Below are positions 8,408-17,760 of a DNA stretch of 64,000 nt, piece after piece. Origin of the DNA: DASVFB01 sp963766345 (GTDB lineage: Bacteria; Actinomycetota; Thermoleophilia; Gaiellales; Gaiellaceae); assembly GCA_963766345.1 (NCBI GenBank), contig CAVXZL010000008.1:656393-720392 (forward strand). Direction: 5' to 3'. The notes under the pieces were generated by a model that was not told the DNA's origin, ran no database searches, and saw only the letters and a program-made list of their open reading frames with translations. How positions within the stretch are numbered: position 1 is the first letter of the stretch; every line of letters starts with the position of its first letter. The translations under genes and the position numbers were made by a program.

Positions 8408-9139
8408 TCACCTCCCTGTCGGTCCGAACCGTTCCGTGCGGATTCGCTCGGGTGCATGCCCGAGCTCGACGAGCGCCGACGCGACCGCCTCGACGAACGA
8501 GGTCGGCCCGCACACGAAGATGCGCGGGTCGTCCTCCGGTGCGAAGCCCGCCTCGCGCAGCAGGTCAGCGTCGACGCGTCCGCTGCGCACGCCTTCCCGG
8601 TGCTCGCGCGTCAGCGTGAGCACGACGTCGTCGCCGAGCGCCGAGAGCTCCTCGCGGTAGATCACGTCGTCGAGCGTGCGCGCCGAATAGAGGAGACGCG
8701 CGGTCACTTCGCGCGGGCGCGCGCGGAGCATCGAGCGCAGCGGCACGACACCAGACCCGCCGCCGACGAGCAGCAAGGGCCCGCCGTCGCCGGGTTCCCA
8801 CGCGAAGTAGCCGCCGATCGGGCCGCGCACCTCGAACGTGTCGCCCCGGCGCACATCGTCTACGAGGTACGGCGACACCTCGCCGTCGTCGATGCGCTCG
8901 ACCGTCAGCTCGAGGCCCTCGTCGCCGGGGCCGGACGCGATCGAGTACGAGCGCTCAGCCTGGTAGCCGTCCTCGGCCGTGAGACGGATGTCGACGTGCT
9001 GCCCCGCGCGGTGGCCGCTCCATCCCTCGACGTCGAGGACGAGCGTCCGCGTGCGCGGTGTCTGCTCGCCGACGTCGGCGACCTCGGCGAGCCGCCACTG
9101 GATCGGCGCTCTCTCGTCGCGGCCGCGGAAGCTCATCAT
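8408..9139 (-). CDS. FAD/NAD(P)-binding ferredoxin-reductase-type oxidoreductase
   Basis: 243 residues: FAD domain with the RSYSIAS flavin motif, then the NAD(P) domain with VGGGSGVVPLRSML and the terminal CGPTSFVE. No iron-sulfur domain, so it is a stripped-down reductase of the FNR family that passes electrons from NAD(P)H to a partner. The partner is likely the molybdoenzyme encoded just upstream in the same direction, an association known for this family. Two ATG codons in tandem (9139, 9136) are possible starts. Confidence 0.88.
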   Translation of the reverse strand: MMSFRGRDERAPIQWRLAEVADVGEQTPRTRTLVLDVEGWSGHRAGQHVDIRLTAEDGYQAERSYSIASGPGDEGLELTVERIDDGEVSPYLVDDVRRGDTFEVRGPIGGYFAWEPGDGGPLLLVGGGSGVVPLRSMLRARPREVTARLLYSARTLDDVIYREELSALGDDVVLTLTREHREGVRSGRVDADLLREAGFAPEDDPRIFVCGPTSFVEAVASALVELGHAPERIRTERFGPTGR

Positions 9140-9276
9140 GACGAGTATCTCGCTGATCGCAGTTTGACGCCCGAAACGGTGATGGAGCAGCAACGTCTCG
9201 CGCGCGCAGGCGAGACCGCGCTCTCGCCGGAGCGCAAGGGCGGTCGGACATGCCGGCACCCGGGAAGGAGGGGGCT

Positions 9277-9303
9277 CGTGGGGGAACCACGGGTTCCCCC
9301 ACG
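9277..9303 (-). terminator. Perfect 12-bp hairpin between molybdoenzyme and reductase
   Basis: CGTGGGGGAACC / GGTTCCCCCACG with a three-base loop, one base beyond the molybdoenzyme stop. No T tract follows, so it may be a partial terminator or an mRNA-stabilising processing site rather than a full stop. The 165-base gap 9140-9304 holds nothing else visible. Confidence 0.5.
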
Positions 9304-9304
9304 C

Positions 9305-9911
9305 CTAGTCGCCCCAGTACCGCTGCTCCCGCCAAGGATCGCCGTAGTTGTGGTAGCCGTAGCGCTCCCAGAAGCCCGGCTCGTCGTCGACCCGCAGCGT
9401 GAGCCCGCGCACCCACTTCGCGCTCTTCCAGAAGTAGAGGTGCGGGACGAGCAGTCGCGCCGGGCCGCCGTGCTCCGGGATCGAGGGGCTCGCCGCCGTA
9501 CCCGAACGCGACCCACGCCTTGCCGCCCGTGACGTCCTCGAGCGGGAGGTTCGTCGTGTAGCCGCCGTCGCAGAACGCGACGACGTGCTCGGCCTCGGTC
9601 TCGACGCCCTCGAGGAGCGTGTCGACCGAGACGCCCTCCCACTCCGAGTCGAGCTTCGACCACTTCGTCACGCAGTGGATGTCCTTCGTCACGTGCTCGC
9701 TCGGCAGCGCTCGTAGCTCGTCCCACGTCCAGCGGCGCGGCCCGTCGATCTCGCCGTTCACCGTGAACGTCCACTCCTCGAGCGGCGTGTGCGGCGTCGG
9801 GCCTGCCGAGAGCACGGGAAAGTCGTCGGTGACGTACTGCCCCGGCGGGACGCGGTCGCGCGGCGCGTCGCTACGCGACCGGCCCCGGAAGCCACGGGAG
9901 ATCGGGCTCAT
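9305..9911 (-). CDS. Sulfite-oxidase-fold molybdopterin oxidoreductase, frameshifted
   Basis: About 202 residues of the oxidoreductase molybdopterin domain. The molybdenum-ligand cysteine sits in DIHCVTKWSKLDSEW; VAFCDGGYTTNLPLEDV and, after a shift at about 9475, EHGGPARLLVPHLYFWKSAK and YHNYGDPWREQRYWGD follow. Deleting one base near 9475 joins the halves into a normal protein, so a sequencing indel is likely. ATG 9911 was chosen because it directly precedes the family's usual start and follows the beta-propeller gene by 13 bases. Cytoplasmic: no twin-arginine signal at this start. Its natural substrate is unknown for this subgroup. Confidence 0.85.
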
Positions 9912-9924
9912 CGCGACGATCGTC

Positions 9925-10908
9925 TCAGACCGCGGCGAGCCCTGCAGCCGTCGCCGGCAGTCCGTCGACGTCGCCGACGGGATCGAGCCTGCCGCCGTCC
10001 CGCACCGCGAACGCGAAGATCTTGCGCGCATCCGCGTCGAGCGCGTAGAGGAAGCGGCCGTCGGCGGACAGCGCCTCGTCGCGCACGCCCTTCTCGCCGA
10101 GGGTGGTCGAGCCTGCGACGGCGTCGACGAGCTCGAGCGAGCCGTCGCCGGAGATCGCGTAGCTCGAGATCGTCCCGTCGCCGAAGTTGGTCACGAAGAC
10201 GTAGCGGCCGTCCTTCGAGACGGCGGCCCAGCAGACCTCGCTGCGCGTGTTCGCGATGCTCTTGCTGACGGGCGCGAGCCCTGCGCCGTACGACGACGCG
10301 GCCGCCTGACCGAGCGCGCCTCCGAACGCCTCGGTGACGACGAGCGTCCCGCCGCGCGTGAAGTCGAAGCCGTAGGGCGTGGCGCCGGAGGACGCATGCC
10401 GGACAAGTTCTCCGCCCGCGACGGGCAGCTCGAGGAGCGCATCGGTCGCACGGTCGGTGACGATCAGCGCCGAGCCGTCGGGCTTGAACCCGATCTGCGC
10501 GGGATCCGCCCCGGGCAACGCGCGCGTGTCGCCGTTCGGTTCCAGGCCGTCGCCCTCCAGCGCGAAGCCGGTCACGTTCGCGTCGCCGCCTGCGTTGAGG
10601 ACGAACACCTGCGAATCGCGAACCGCAACGCTCGTCGGCATCGAACCGACAGAGGCGACACGGTCGAGCAGCGCAAGCCCGTCCGATGCGATCGCGAACA
10701 GCGACACGTCGTTGCTGCCGGCGTTGACGACGAGCAGGCGGTCGCCGCTGACCACGATCGAGCTCTGCGAGGCGAGGTGCGGCTTGCCGGTGCCACGACC
10801 GCCGGTGGCGTAGGTACCGAGCGCGCTCAGGGTGCCGTCGGCACCGCGTCGAAAGGCGACGACCTCGTTCTTCTCCGCGTCGTTCGTCTGCAGGTACACA
10901 GCGTCCAA
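9925..10908 (-). CDS. Lactonase-like seven-bladed beta-propeller protein
   Basis: 327 residues with repeating blade motifs such as DRLLVVNAGSNDVS, SQVFVLNAGGDANV, GRYVFVTNFGDGTISSY and GRFLYALDADARKIFAF, characteristic of the 6-phosphogluconolactonase (YbhE)/YVTN propeller family. No signal peptide. Whether it is a true lactonase cannot be said, since many relatives have no known activity. TTG 10908 was chosen because AGGAG lies seven bases upstream. It is the first gene of the group that continues with the molybdoenzyme, reductase and DUF6510-like protein. Confidence 0.8.
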   Translation of the reverse strand: MDAVYLQTNDAEKNEVVAFRRGADGTLSALGTYATGGRGTGKPHLASQSSIVVSGDRLLVVNAGSNDVSLFAIASDGLALLDRVASVGSMPTSVAVRDSQVFVLNAGGDANVTGFALEGDGLEPNGDTRALPGADPAQIGFKPDGSALIVTDRATDALLELPVAGGELVRHASSGATPYGFDFTRGGTLVVTEAFGGALGQAAASSYGAGLAPVSKSIANTRSEVCWAAVSKDGRYVFVTNFGDGTISSYAISGDGSLELVDAVAGSTTLGEKGVRDEALSADGRFLYALDADARKIFAFAVRDGGRLDPVGDVDGLPATAAGLAAV

Positions 10909-10986
10909 GGTGAAGCTCCTTTCCCTCTCTCTTCGCGACCCCGCCCGGATGAGTCCACCCGCTCGGCGTTTCGTTACACGCGCGCG

Positions 10987-13900
10987 TTACCCGGCAGAGG
11001 CGCCGGCGCCCAGCCGTTCGAGCACGGTACGAGCTCGTGCCGCTCCGACGACCGCACCTTTCTGCTCGTAGAGCCCGAGCGCCTTCTGTGCCGCTTCCGC
11101 TGCGTCGGAGCTGTCACCCGCGGCCTCGCACACGTGTGCGAGCGAGACGAGCGCGTCGGCGTAGTGATTGAGGTAGTCGGTCCGCTCCTCCAACGCAATG
11201 GCCTCGCGTGCGAGCGCCTTCGCCGCATCGAATTCTCCGCGTGCCGCCGCGATCCGCGCCTGAACGGCACGCGCGAGACCGAGCGTCACGAAATCGTCCT
11301 CCTGCGAGAGCGCGAGCGCATCGTCGGCGGCGTCGGCTGCCTCGTCGAGCCTGCCCTGCACGAAGAGAGCCTCTGCCAGCAAGGCCGCGATCGTCGAGCG
11401 AAAGCCGGTCTCGGCGAGCTCGGCCAGGATCGCATATCCCTCGCGAAGCTCCCGCTCGGCTGCCACGGGATCGCCCGCCCAGAGCTCGACCTCGGCACCG
11501 TCCTGCGTCAGCACGCCCTGTCGCATGCGCATTCCGTACTCGTAGGCACTGTCTCTGCATTGCGCGTGGAGCGCACGCGCGGCCGCGAAATCGCCTCGCA
11601 TTCCTTCGAGCAGCGCGCGTTTCTGCCAGGCCAACTGCATCGTGGCCGGATCCGTGGCGCGATCGGATACGAAGTCCAGGAAAGCGATCGCCTCGGGGAT
11701 CGGCGTCGATCCGTACACGCGCCCCGCGATCCCACTTCGAAGCGCAAGAACCTCGCCTCGAATGTCGCCCGCCCTGCGCGCAGCCGAAGCTGCTCGCTCG
11801 GAGGTTTCCAGCGAGAGAGCGTTCTGGCCGACGAAGAAGTAGATCAACGCGCGGAGCGCCAGGAGTTTCGCGAGCCCACGGTCGTCGTGGGCGAGTACGG
11901 CCTCCAGGCGCTCGGTCTCCGCGATCACGCCTTCACCGCTCGCGTCCGGATCGATCTGCGTCGTGACCCGCAGCCACTCGATGCGCGCAAGCGCCGCAAG
12001 GTGCTCGTCGCCGTGGCGGCGCGCGACCTCCAGCGCTTCGTCGGCAGCGTCGCGCGCGCCGTGGAGGTCGTCGCTCTCGTAGCGCGCGTAGGCCAGGTCG
12101 ACGAGGAGCTTGCCACGGCGCAGGTCGTGAGGCTCGAGCAGCCTGGAGGCCCGCGCAAGCAGGCTCGCGACGGCTCGCGCGTCGTCGCGGGCCCTCGCCC
12201 CTCGCGCGGCGGCTGTCAGCCGCTCGCTCGCGCGGGCGCCGAGCTCCAGCGCACGCCCTTCCGCGATGCCCAGCTCCTCGAGGTAACGATGCGCCTGCTC
12301 GAGATGGTGGCCGACGATCTCGTCGAGCTCGACGAGATCGCCGCCGACCTCGTCGAGCCAGCCGGCGAACCGCTCGTGGAGATCGGCCCTCGTCTTCTTG
12401 GGAAGCGCGTCGTACGCAGCGTCGCGGATGAGGATGTGCCGGAACCGAAATGCGTCGTCGCCTCGAAGCCGCGCCTGTTCCGGTCGCACGAGCTCCTTGC
12501 GCACGAGACCGAGCAGACGGGCCGGGATCTGCGGATCCTCCGGAGCCAGCGCCTGCACGGCCGAGCCGTGGAAGACCTGCCCCTCGACCGCGCCGCGCTC
12601 GAGCGCAGCGCGCTCGCGTGCGGGAAGCTGATCGAGGCGCGCAGAGAGCAGCGCCTGGATGCTCGGCGGCACCGTCACCTCGGAGTCCGCCGACTCCTCG
12701 AGCATCGCGACCATCTCCTCGACGAAGAGAGGGTTGCCCCCGGCGGCCGCGAGGATCCGTTCACGCAACTCCTCCTCCACGGTTCCGCCCAGCTCCACCA
12801 GGAGCCGTTCGGCAGCCTCCCGCCCGAGCGGCTCGAGCAAGACGGTCGACGCATGGAGCTTGCCGCCGGCCCACCCGGGACGGCGGTCGAGCAACTCGGG
12901 TCGCGCCATGCCCAGGATCAGGATCGGCGCGTCACGCGACCAGTCGGCGAGATGCTCGACCAGGTCGAGGAACGCTTCCTCGGCCCAGTGGAGATCGTCC
13001 CAGACGACGACGAGCTCCCGCTCACGCGCCGCTTCCTCGAACAGGCGCCGAACCGCGAACGCGATCTCCTCTTTCGACGAGACGCCGTCGTCGCCGAGCA
13101 GGACGCTCAGCGGCCGTGCGACGCGTTCGTCGAGCTCGCGTTCTTCCGGCCGGAGCTGCTTCACCGCCTCGACCACGGGCCAGTAGGTGATGCCCTCGCC
13201 GTAGGGAAGACATCTGCCGCGGACGACGGTCGCGTCGAGCCCACGGAGAAACTCCGCGACCAGTCGGGACTTCCCGACGCCCGCGACACCGAGCAACGTG
13301 AACAGCTGGCACGCTCGGTCGGACACGGCGAGATCGAAGGCTTCGCGGAGGTGGCGATGCTCGCGCTCGCGACCGACGAAGGGAGCGTCCTGCATCGGCC
13401 GCGCGGCCTCCGGGCCGGTCACCGAGACGAGGCGAAAGGCTTCCACCTTCTGCGACTTCCCCTTCAGCTCGAGCGGCTCGACCGGCTCGACCTCGACAGA
13501 GCCGCGCGCGAGCTGAACCGTTCGAGCTCCGACGTACACCTCGTGGGGCGGCGCAGCCTGCTCGAGCCGCGCCGCGACGTTCACGGCGTCGCCGGTCACC
13601 AACCGCTCGCCGGTGCCCGCGACGACCTCGCCGGTGTTGACACCGATGCGCGCCTGCACGCCGAGCGACGGCAACGCGTCGCGCATCTCCGCAGCGGCTC
13701 GCAGTGCGCGCAACGCGTCGTCCTCGTGCAGCACCGGCACACCGAACACCGCCATGACGGCATCCCCGATGAATTTCTCCACGGTCCCGCCGTGTCGTTC
13801 GACAATCGTCTTCATTCGTTCGAAGTAGCGTGCGAGCACCGCGCGCAGGGACTCCGGGTCGGTCGACTCGCCGAACGCGGTCGAGCCCGTGATGTCGCAG

Positions 13901-14022
13901 AAGACGACCGTCACCGTCTTCCGTACCTCGCCCGTTGCGGCGGGCGCTGCGAGCGGCGCACCGCACTCGAGGCAGAACTTCGCCGTGTCCGGATTCTCCG
14001 TTCCGCAGCGCTCGCAGAGCAT
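10987..14022 (-). CDS. Adenylate cyclase / AAA-type ATPase / TPR regulator with zinc ribbon
   Basis: 1011 residues. C3-C6 and C17-C20 form a zinc ribbon. A class III cyclase domain follows (about 36-210): metal aspartates D43 (FCDITGST) and D87 (IGDAVMAVFG), K83 suited to ATP, and the NVAARLEQ transition-state Asn/Arg. An ATPase domain comes next with VGRERE, Walker A GVAGVGKSR and Walker B VVVWDDLHWA, and then a long helical TPR-like region to the C-terminus. This is the known cyclase-ATPase fusion plan of actinobacteria; it probably makes cAMP in response to a ligand sensed by the repeats. ATG 14022 lies six bases after TAGACT, so the mRNA is probably leaderless. Confidence 0.9.
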   Translation of the reverse strand: MLCERCGTENPDTAKFCLECGAPLAAPAATGEVRKTVTVVFCDITGSTAFGESTDPESLRAVLARYFERMKTIVERHGGTVEKFIGDAVMAVFGVPVLHEDDALRALRAAAEMRDALPSLGVQARIGVNTGEVVAGTGERLVTGDAVNVAARLEQAAPPHEVYVGARTVQLARGSVEVEPVEPLELKGKSQKVEAFRLVSVTGPEAARPMQDAPFVGREREHRHLREAFDLAVSDRACQLFTLLGVAGVGKSRLVAEFLRGLDATVVRGRCLPYGEGITYWPVVEAVKQLRPEERELDERVARPLSVLLGDDGVSSKEEIAFAVRRLFEEAARERELVVVWDDLHWAEEAFLDLVEHLADWSRDAPILILGMARPELLDRRPGWAGGKLHASTVLLEPLGREAAERLLVELGGTVEEELRERILAAAGGNPLFVEEMVAMLEESADSEVTVPPSIQALLSARLDQLPARERAALERGAVEGQVFHGSAVQALAPEDPQIPARLLGLVRKELVRPEQARLRGDDAFRFRHILIRDAAYDALPKKTRADLHERFAGWLDEVGGDLVELDEIVGHHLEQAHRYLEELGIAEGRALELGARASERLTAAARGARARDDARAVASLLARASRLLEPHDLRRGKLLVDLAYARYESDDLHGARDAADEALEVARRHGDEHLAALARIEWLRVTTQIDPDASGEGVIAETERLEAVLAHDDRGLAKLLALRALIYFFVGQNALSLETSERAASAARRAGDIRGEVLALRSGIAGRVYGSTPIPEAIAFLDFVSDRATDPATMQLAWQKRALLEGMRGDFAAARALHAQCRDSAYEYGMRMRQGVLTQDGAEVELWAGDPVAAERELREGYAILAELAETGFRSTIAALLAEALFVQGRLDEAADAADDALALSQEDDFVTLGLARAVQARIAAARGEFDAAKALAREAIALEERTDYLNHYADALVSLAHVCEAAGDSSDAAEAAQKALGLYEQKGAVVGAARARTVLERLGAGASAG

Positions 14023-14028
14023 CGATCG

Positions 14029-14034
14029 AGTCTA
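14029..14034 (-). promoter_or_regulatory. Leaderless-type -10 box of the cyclase gene
   Basis: TAGACT on the minus strand, six bases before ATG 14022; transcription would start at or next to the A of the start codon. No ribosome site is present. Confidence 0.65.
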
Positions 14035-14049
14035 CGCCGGAGGTGCGGC

Positions 14050-14085
14050 GGGCACCCCGCGCGTGACGGCGCGCGCGGGGTGCCC
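14050..14085 (-). terminator. Hairpin terminator after citrate synthase
   Basis: Fourteen-pair perfect stem GGGCACCCCGCGCG / CGCGCGGGGTGCCC with an eight-base loop, ten bases beyond the gltA stop and before the promoter of the cyclase. No T tract. Confidence 0.7.
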
Positions 14086-14095
14086 GGTGGAACGA

Positions 14096-15391
<1,296 letters not shown>

Positions 15392-15440
15392 GCGCTGACG
15401 TTCCGATATTGCGCGCACGCGGGCATCAGACTCCGCGCTG

Positions 15441-16067
15441 ATGAGCCCTCCGCGGGAACTACTGACCGACCTCGACCTCGTGGACGAGCGCCTCGAGCTC
15501 GGGCCGTGGGAGCTGGCGCTGCTGCGCCCGCGCCAGGCCGAGGCGCTGCTCGACGAGGATGCGTTCGACCACGAGGAGTTCCTCCCCTACTGGGCCGAGC
15601 TCTGGAAGAGCGGCGTGGCCCTCGCGGAGGAGATCGCCGGTCGCAACGTGCGCGGGCTGCGCGTGCTCGAGCTCGGCTGTGGCCTCGGCGTCCCGTCGCT
15701 CGCCGCGGCACTCGCCGGCGCCGAAGTGCTCGCGACGGACTGGTCGCCGACGGCGATCGCCCTGCTCGAGGAGAACGCGCGTCGCAACGACGTGCGGCTC
15801 GAGACGGCGATCGTCGCGTGGGCAAACGCGGACGCGCTCGCCGAGCGAGCGTTGTGGGATCTCGTCCTCGCCGCCGACGTGCTCTACGAGCGCCGCAACG
15901 TCGACGAGCTGCTCGCGCTGCTGCCGCGGCTCGGCTCGACCGTCCTGCTCGCCGACCCCGGCCGGCCTCATGCGAAGACGTTCTTCGCGGAGGCGGCCGG
16001 GGCCTGGCGCGTGGAGCAGAGCGGGATCGTCTACACGCTCACCGCCGCGGGCACGAGCACGCGCTGA
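15441..16067 (+). CDS. Class I SAM-dependent methyltransferase (METTL21/Nnt1-like)
   Basis: 208 residues. The SAM-binding motif I is VLELGCGLGVPSLAAALAGA, motif II acid at LATDWSP, and the post-II DLVLAADVLYE is the signature of the lysine methyltransferase-like group (METTL21, Nnt1, bacterial relatives that methylate proteins or nicotinamide). The substrate is unknown. Its last 37 bases overlap the end of the convergent GAPDH gene. Confidence 0.8.
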   Translation: MSPPRELLTDLDLVDERLELGPWELALLRPRQAEALLDEDAFDHEEFLPYWAELWKSGVALAEEIAGRNVRGLRVLELGCGLGVPSLAAALAGAEVLATDWSPTAIALLEENARRNDVRLETAIVAWANADALAERALWDLVLAADVLYERRNVDELLALLPRLGSTVLLADPGRPHAKTFFAEAAGAWRVEQSGIVYTLTAAGTSTR

Positions 16068-17056
16068 GCGAGCTCGACGAGACGGTTCGAGTAGCCCCAC
16101 TCATTGTCGTACCACGCGACGACCTTCACCTGCGTGCCGTCGACGACCGTCGTCAAAGGCGCGTCGAAGATCGACGAGTACGTCGACCTGACGATGTCGC
16201 TCGAGACGAGCGGCTCCTCGCTGTAGCGGAGGATCCCCTCGAAGCCTCCGACGTCGGCGCGCTCTGCGAAGAGCGCGTTCACCTCTTCGACCGTGGTCGG
16301 CCGGCCGGCTTCGATCGTGAGGTCGACGAGCGAGCCCGTGGGCACCGGCACGCGCACGGCGAAGCCCTGCAGCTTGCCCTCGAGCTCCGGGATCACGAGG
16401 CCGATCGCCTTCGCTGCGCCGGTCGACGTCGGCACGAGGTTCGCGGCGGCGGCGCGTGCGCGGCGCAGGTCCTTGTGCGGCGCGTCGGCGAGCCGCTGGT
16501 CGCTCGTGTACGCGTGCACGGTTGTCATCAGCCCGTGGCGGATGCCGATCGTCTCGTGCAGCACCTGCGCGACCGGTGCGAGGCAGTTCGTCGTGCACGA
16601 CGCGTTCGAGATGATGACGTGCTTCTCCCCGTCGTACGCGCTCTCGAAGTTGACGCCGAGCGCGACGGTGACGTCCGGCTCCTTCGCCGGGGCGGAGATG
16701 ATCACCTTGCGGGCGCCTGCCTCGACGTGCTTCATCGCGTCCGCGCGCTTGCGGAAGAAGCCCGTCGACTCGATGACGACGTCGACGCCGAGCTCGGCCC
16801 ACGGCAGCTTGGCCGGGTCGGCCTCCGCGAAGACCGGGATCTGGACGCCGTCGACGACGATCGCGTCGCCGGCGACCTCGATCGTCCCCGGGAACTGCCC
16901 GTAGACCGTGTCGTGCCGCAACAGGTGCGCGAGCGTCTCGACGCCCATCAGGTCGTTCAGGGCGACGAACTCGATGTCGAGCCCGCGCTCGTGCGCCGCT
17001 CGGAAGGCTGCGCGGCCCGTCCTCCCGAGGCCGTTGATCGCAACGCGTACAGCCAT
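16031..17056 (-). CDS. gap: Glyceraldehyde-3-phosphate dehydrogenase, type I
   Basis: 341 residues. NAD-binding start VRVAINGLGRTGRAAFRAA, the active-site motif SNASCTTNCLAP with the thiol Cys, and the catalytic His in TTVHAYTSDQ; C-terminal YDNEWGYSNRL is standard. Works in glycolysis and gluconeogenesis. ATG 17056 follows AAGGAGGAG, a very strong ribosome site, in contrast to the many leaderless genes nearby. Confidence 0.96.
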   Translation of the reverse strand: MAVRVAINGLGRTGRAAFRAAHERGLDIEFVALNDLMGVETLAHLLRHDTVYGQFPGTIEVAGDAIVVDGVQIPVFAEADPAKLPWAELGVDVVIESTGFFRKRADAMKHVEAGARKVIISAPAKEPDVTVALGVNFESAYDGEKHVIISNASCTTNCLAPVAQVLHETIGIRHGLMTTVHAYTSDQRLADAPHKDLRRARAAAANLVPTSTGAAKAIGLVIPELEGKLQGFAVRVPVPTGSLVDLTIEAGRPTTVEEVNALFAERADVGGFEGILRYSEEPLVSSDIVRSTYSSIFDAPLTTVVDGTQVKVVAWYDNEWGYSNRLVELAQRVLVPAAVSV

Positions 17057-17145
17057 GGCTCCTCCTTCGTCGGGTTCTCGAAACCGACGCTAGGGCGCGA
17101 GCCGCGAGATCGCATCGGCGCAAACGCGCACGCGTCTGCGGCGCA

Positions 17146-17760
17146 TTACCGACGCGCCAGGAGCCGCCTGACGCCAAAGCCGGCAAGGACGAGCAGCACG
17201 ACGCCGATCGCGGCGCCCGCGATCACGAGCCGGTCGTTGCCCGTGCTGTCGGACGCCGACGGGACCTCCGCGGTCACGCCTGCGTCTGCTGCGAGCCGCC
17301 GCACCGCGCGCGTCGCCGCGGCGGCGAGCGCAGGCCCGCCCGTGCCCGGCGCCGGCAGCGCGTCGACGACGCGCTGCTCAGCCGGCAGCAGCTTCCCGCC
17401 GCGCGCGACGCCGTAGCCGTTCGGCATCACGATCAGGAGCCGGTTCTTGTAGACGAACGCGAGCTCCTGGCCGAGGAAGCGCGCATAGGTCTTCGGCTTG
17501 TGCCACAGCGAAGGCACCGCGCCGAGGTCGAACGGCTTCGAGATGATCGCGACCCTGATCCTGTAGCCCTTCTCGTTGGCGTCCTTCACGATCCCGTTCA
17601 GCGACTCCACCTGCGACTTCGGGATCTTCGCGTTGAACGGCAGGAAGGTCTGGCGCGTGATCAGGTAGTCGCTTGCCGGATCGCCGTCCGCGCGGGCGAG
17701 CGGCACCGCGACGAAGGAGGCCGCGGCCACGGCGACGGCTGCGAGCGTGCGCAAGGTCAA
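17146..17760 (-). CDS. Secreted TPM-domain-like protein with C-terminal membrane anchor
   Basis: 204 residues: signal peptide (LRTLAAVAVAAASFVAVPLARAD), a central alpha/beta part with IPKSQVESLNGIVKDANEKG, RIRVAIISK and NRLLIVMPNGYGV that resembles the TPM fold (YgcG/Psb32 class), a loop, and a terminal helix VIAGAAIGVVLLVLAGFGV with basic end. It likely sits outside the cytoplasmic membrane. TTG 17760 overlaps the stop of the CopC-CopD gene (TTGA). It is the last gene of the copper-linked operon; its role there is unknown. Confidence 0.7.
   Translation of the reverse strand: MTLRTLAAVAVAAASFVAVPLARADGDPASDYLITRQTFLPFNAKIPKSQVESLNGIVKDANEKGYRIRVAIISKPFDLGAVPSLWHKPKTYARFLGQELAFVYKNRLLIVMPNGYGVARGGKLLPAEQRVVDALPAPGTGGPALAAAATRAVRRLAADAGVTAEVPSASDSTGNDRLVIAGAAIGVVLLVLAGFGVRRLLARR

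Noticed and set aside
14050..14085. Hairpin considered as a regulatory RNA or riboswitch
   Set aside because: A single perfect stem directly after gltA with nothing conserved around it; a terminator explains it.
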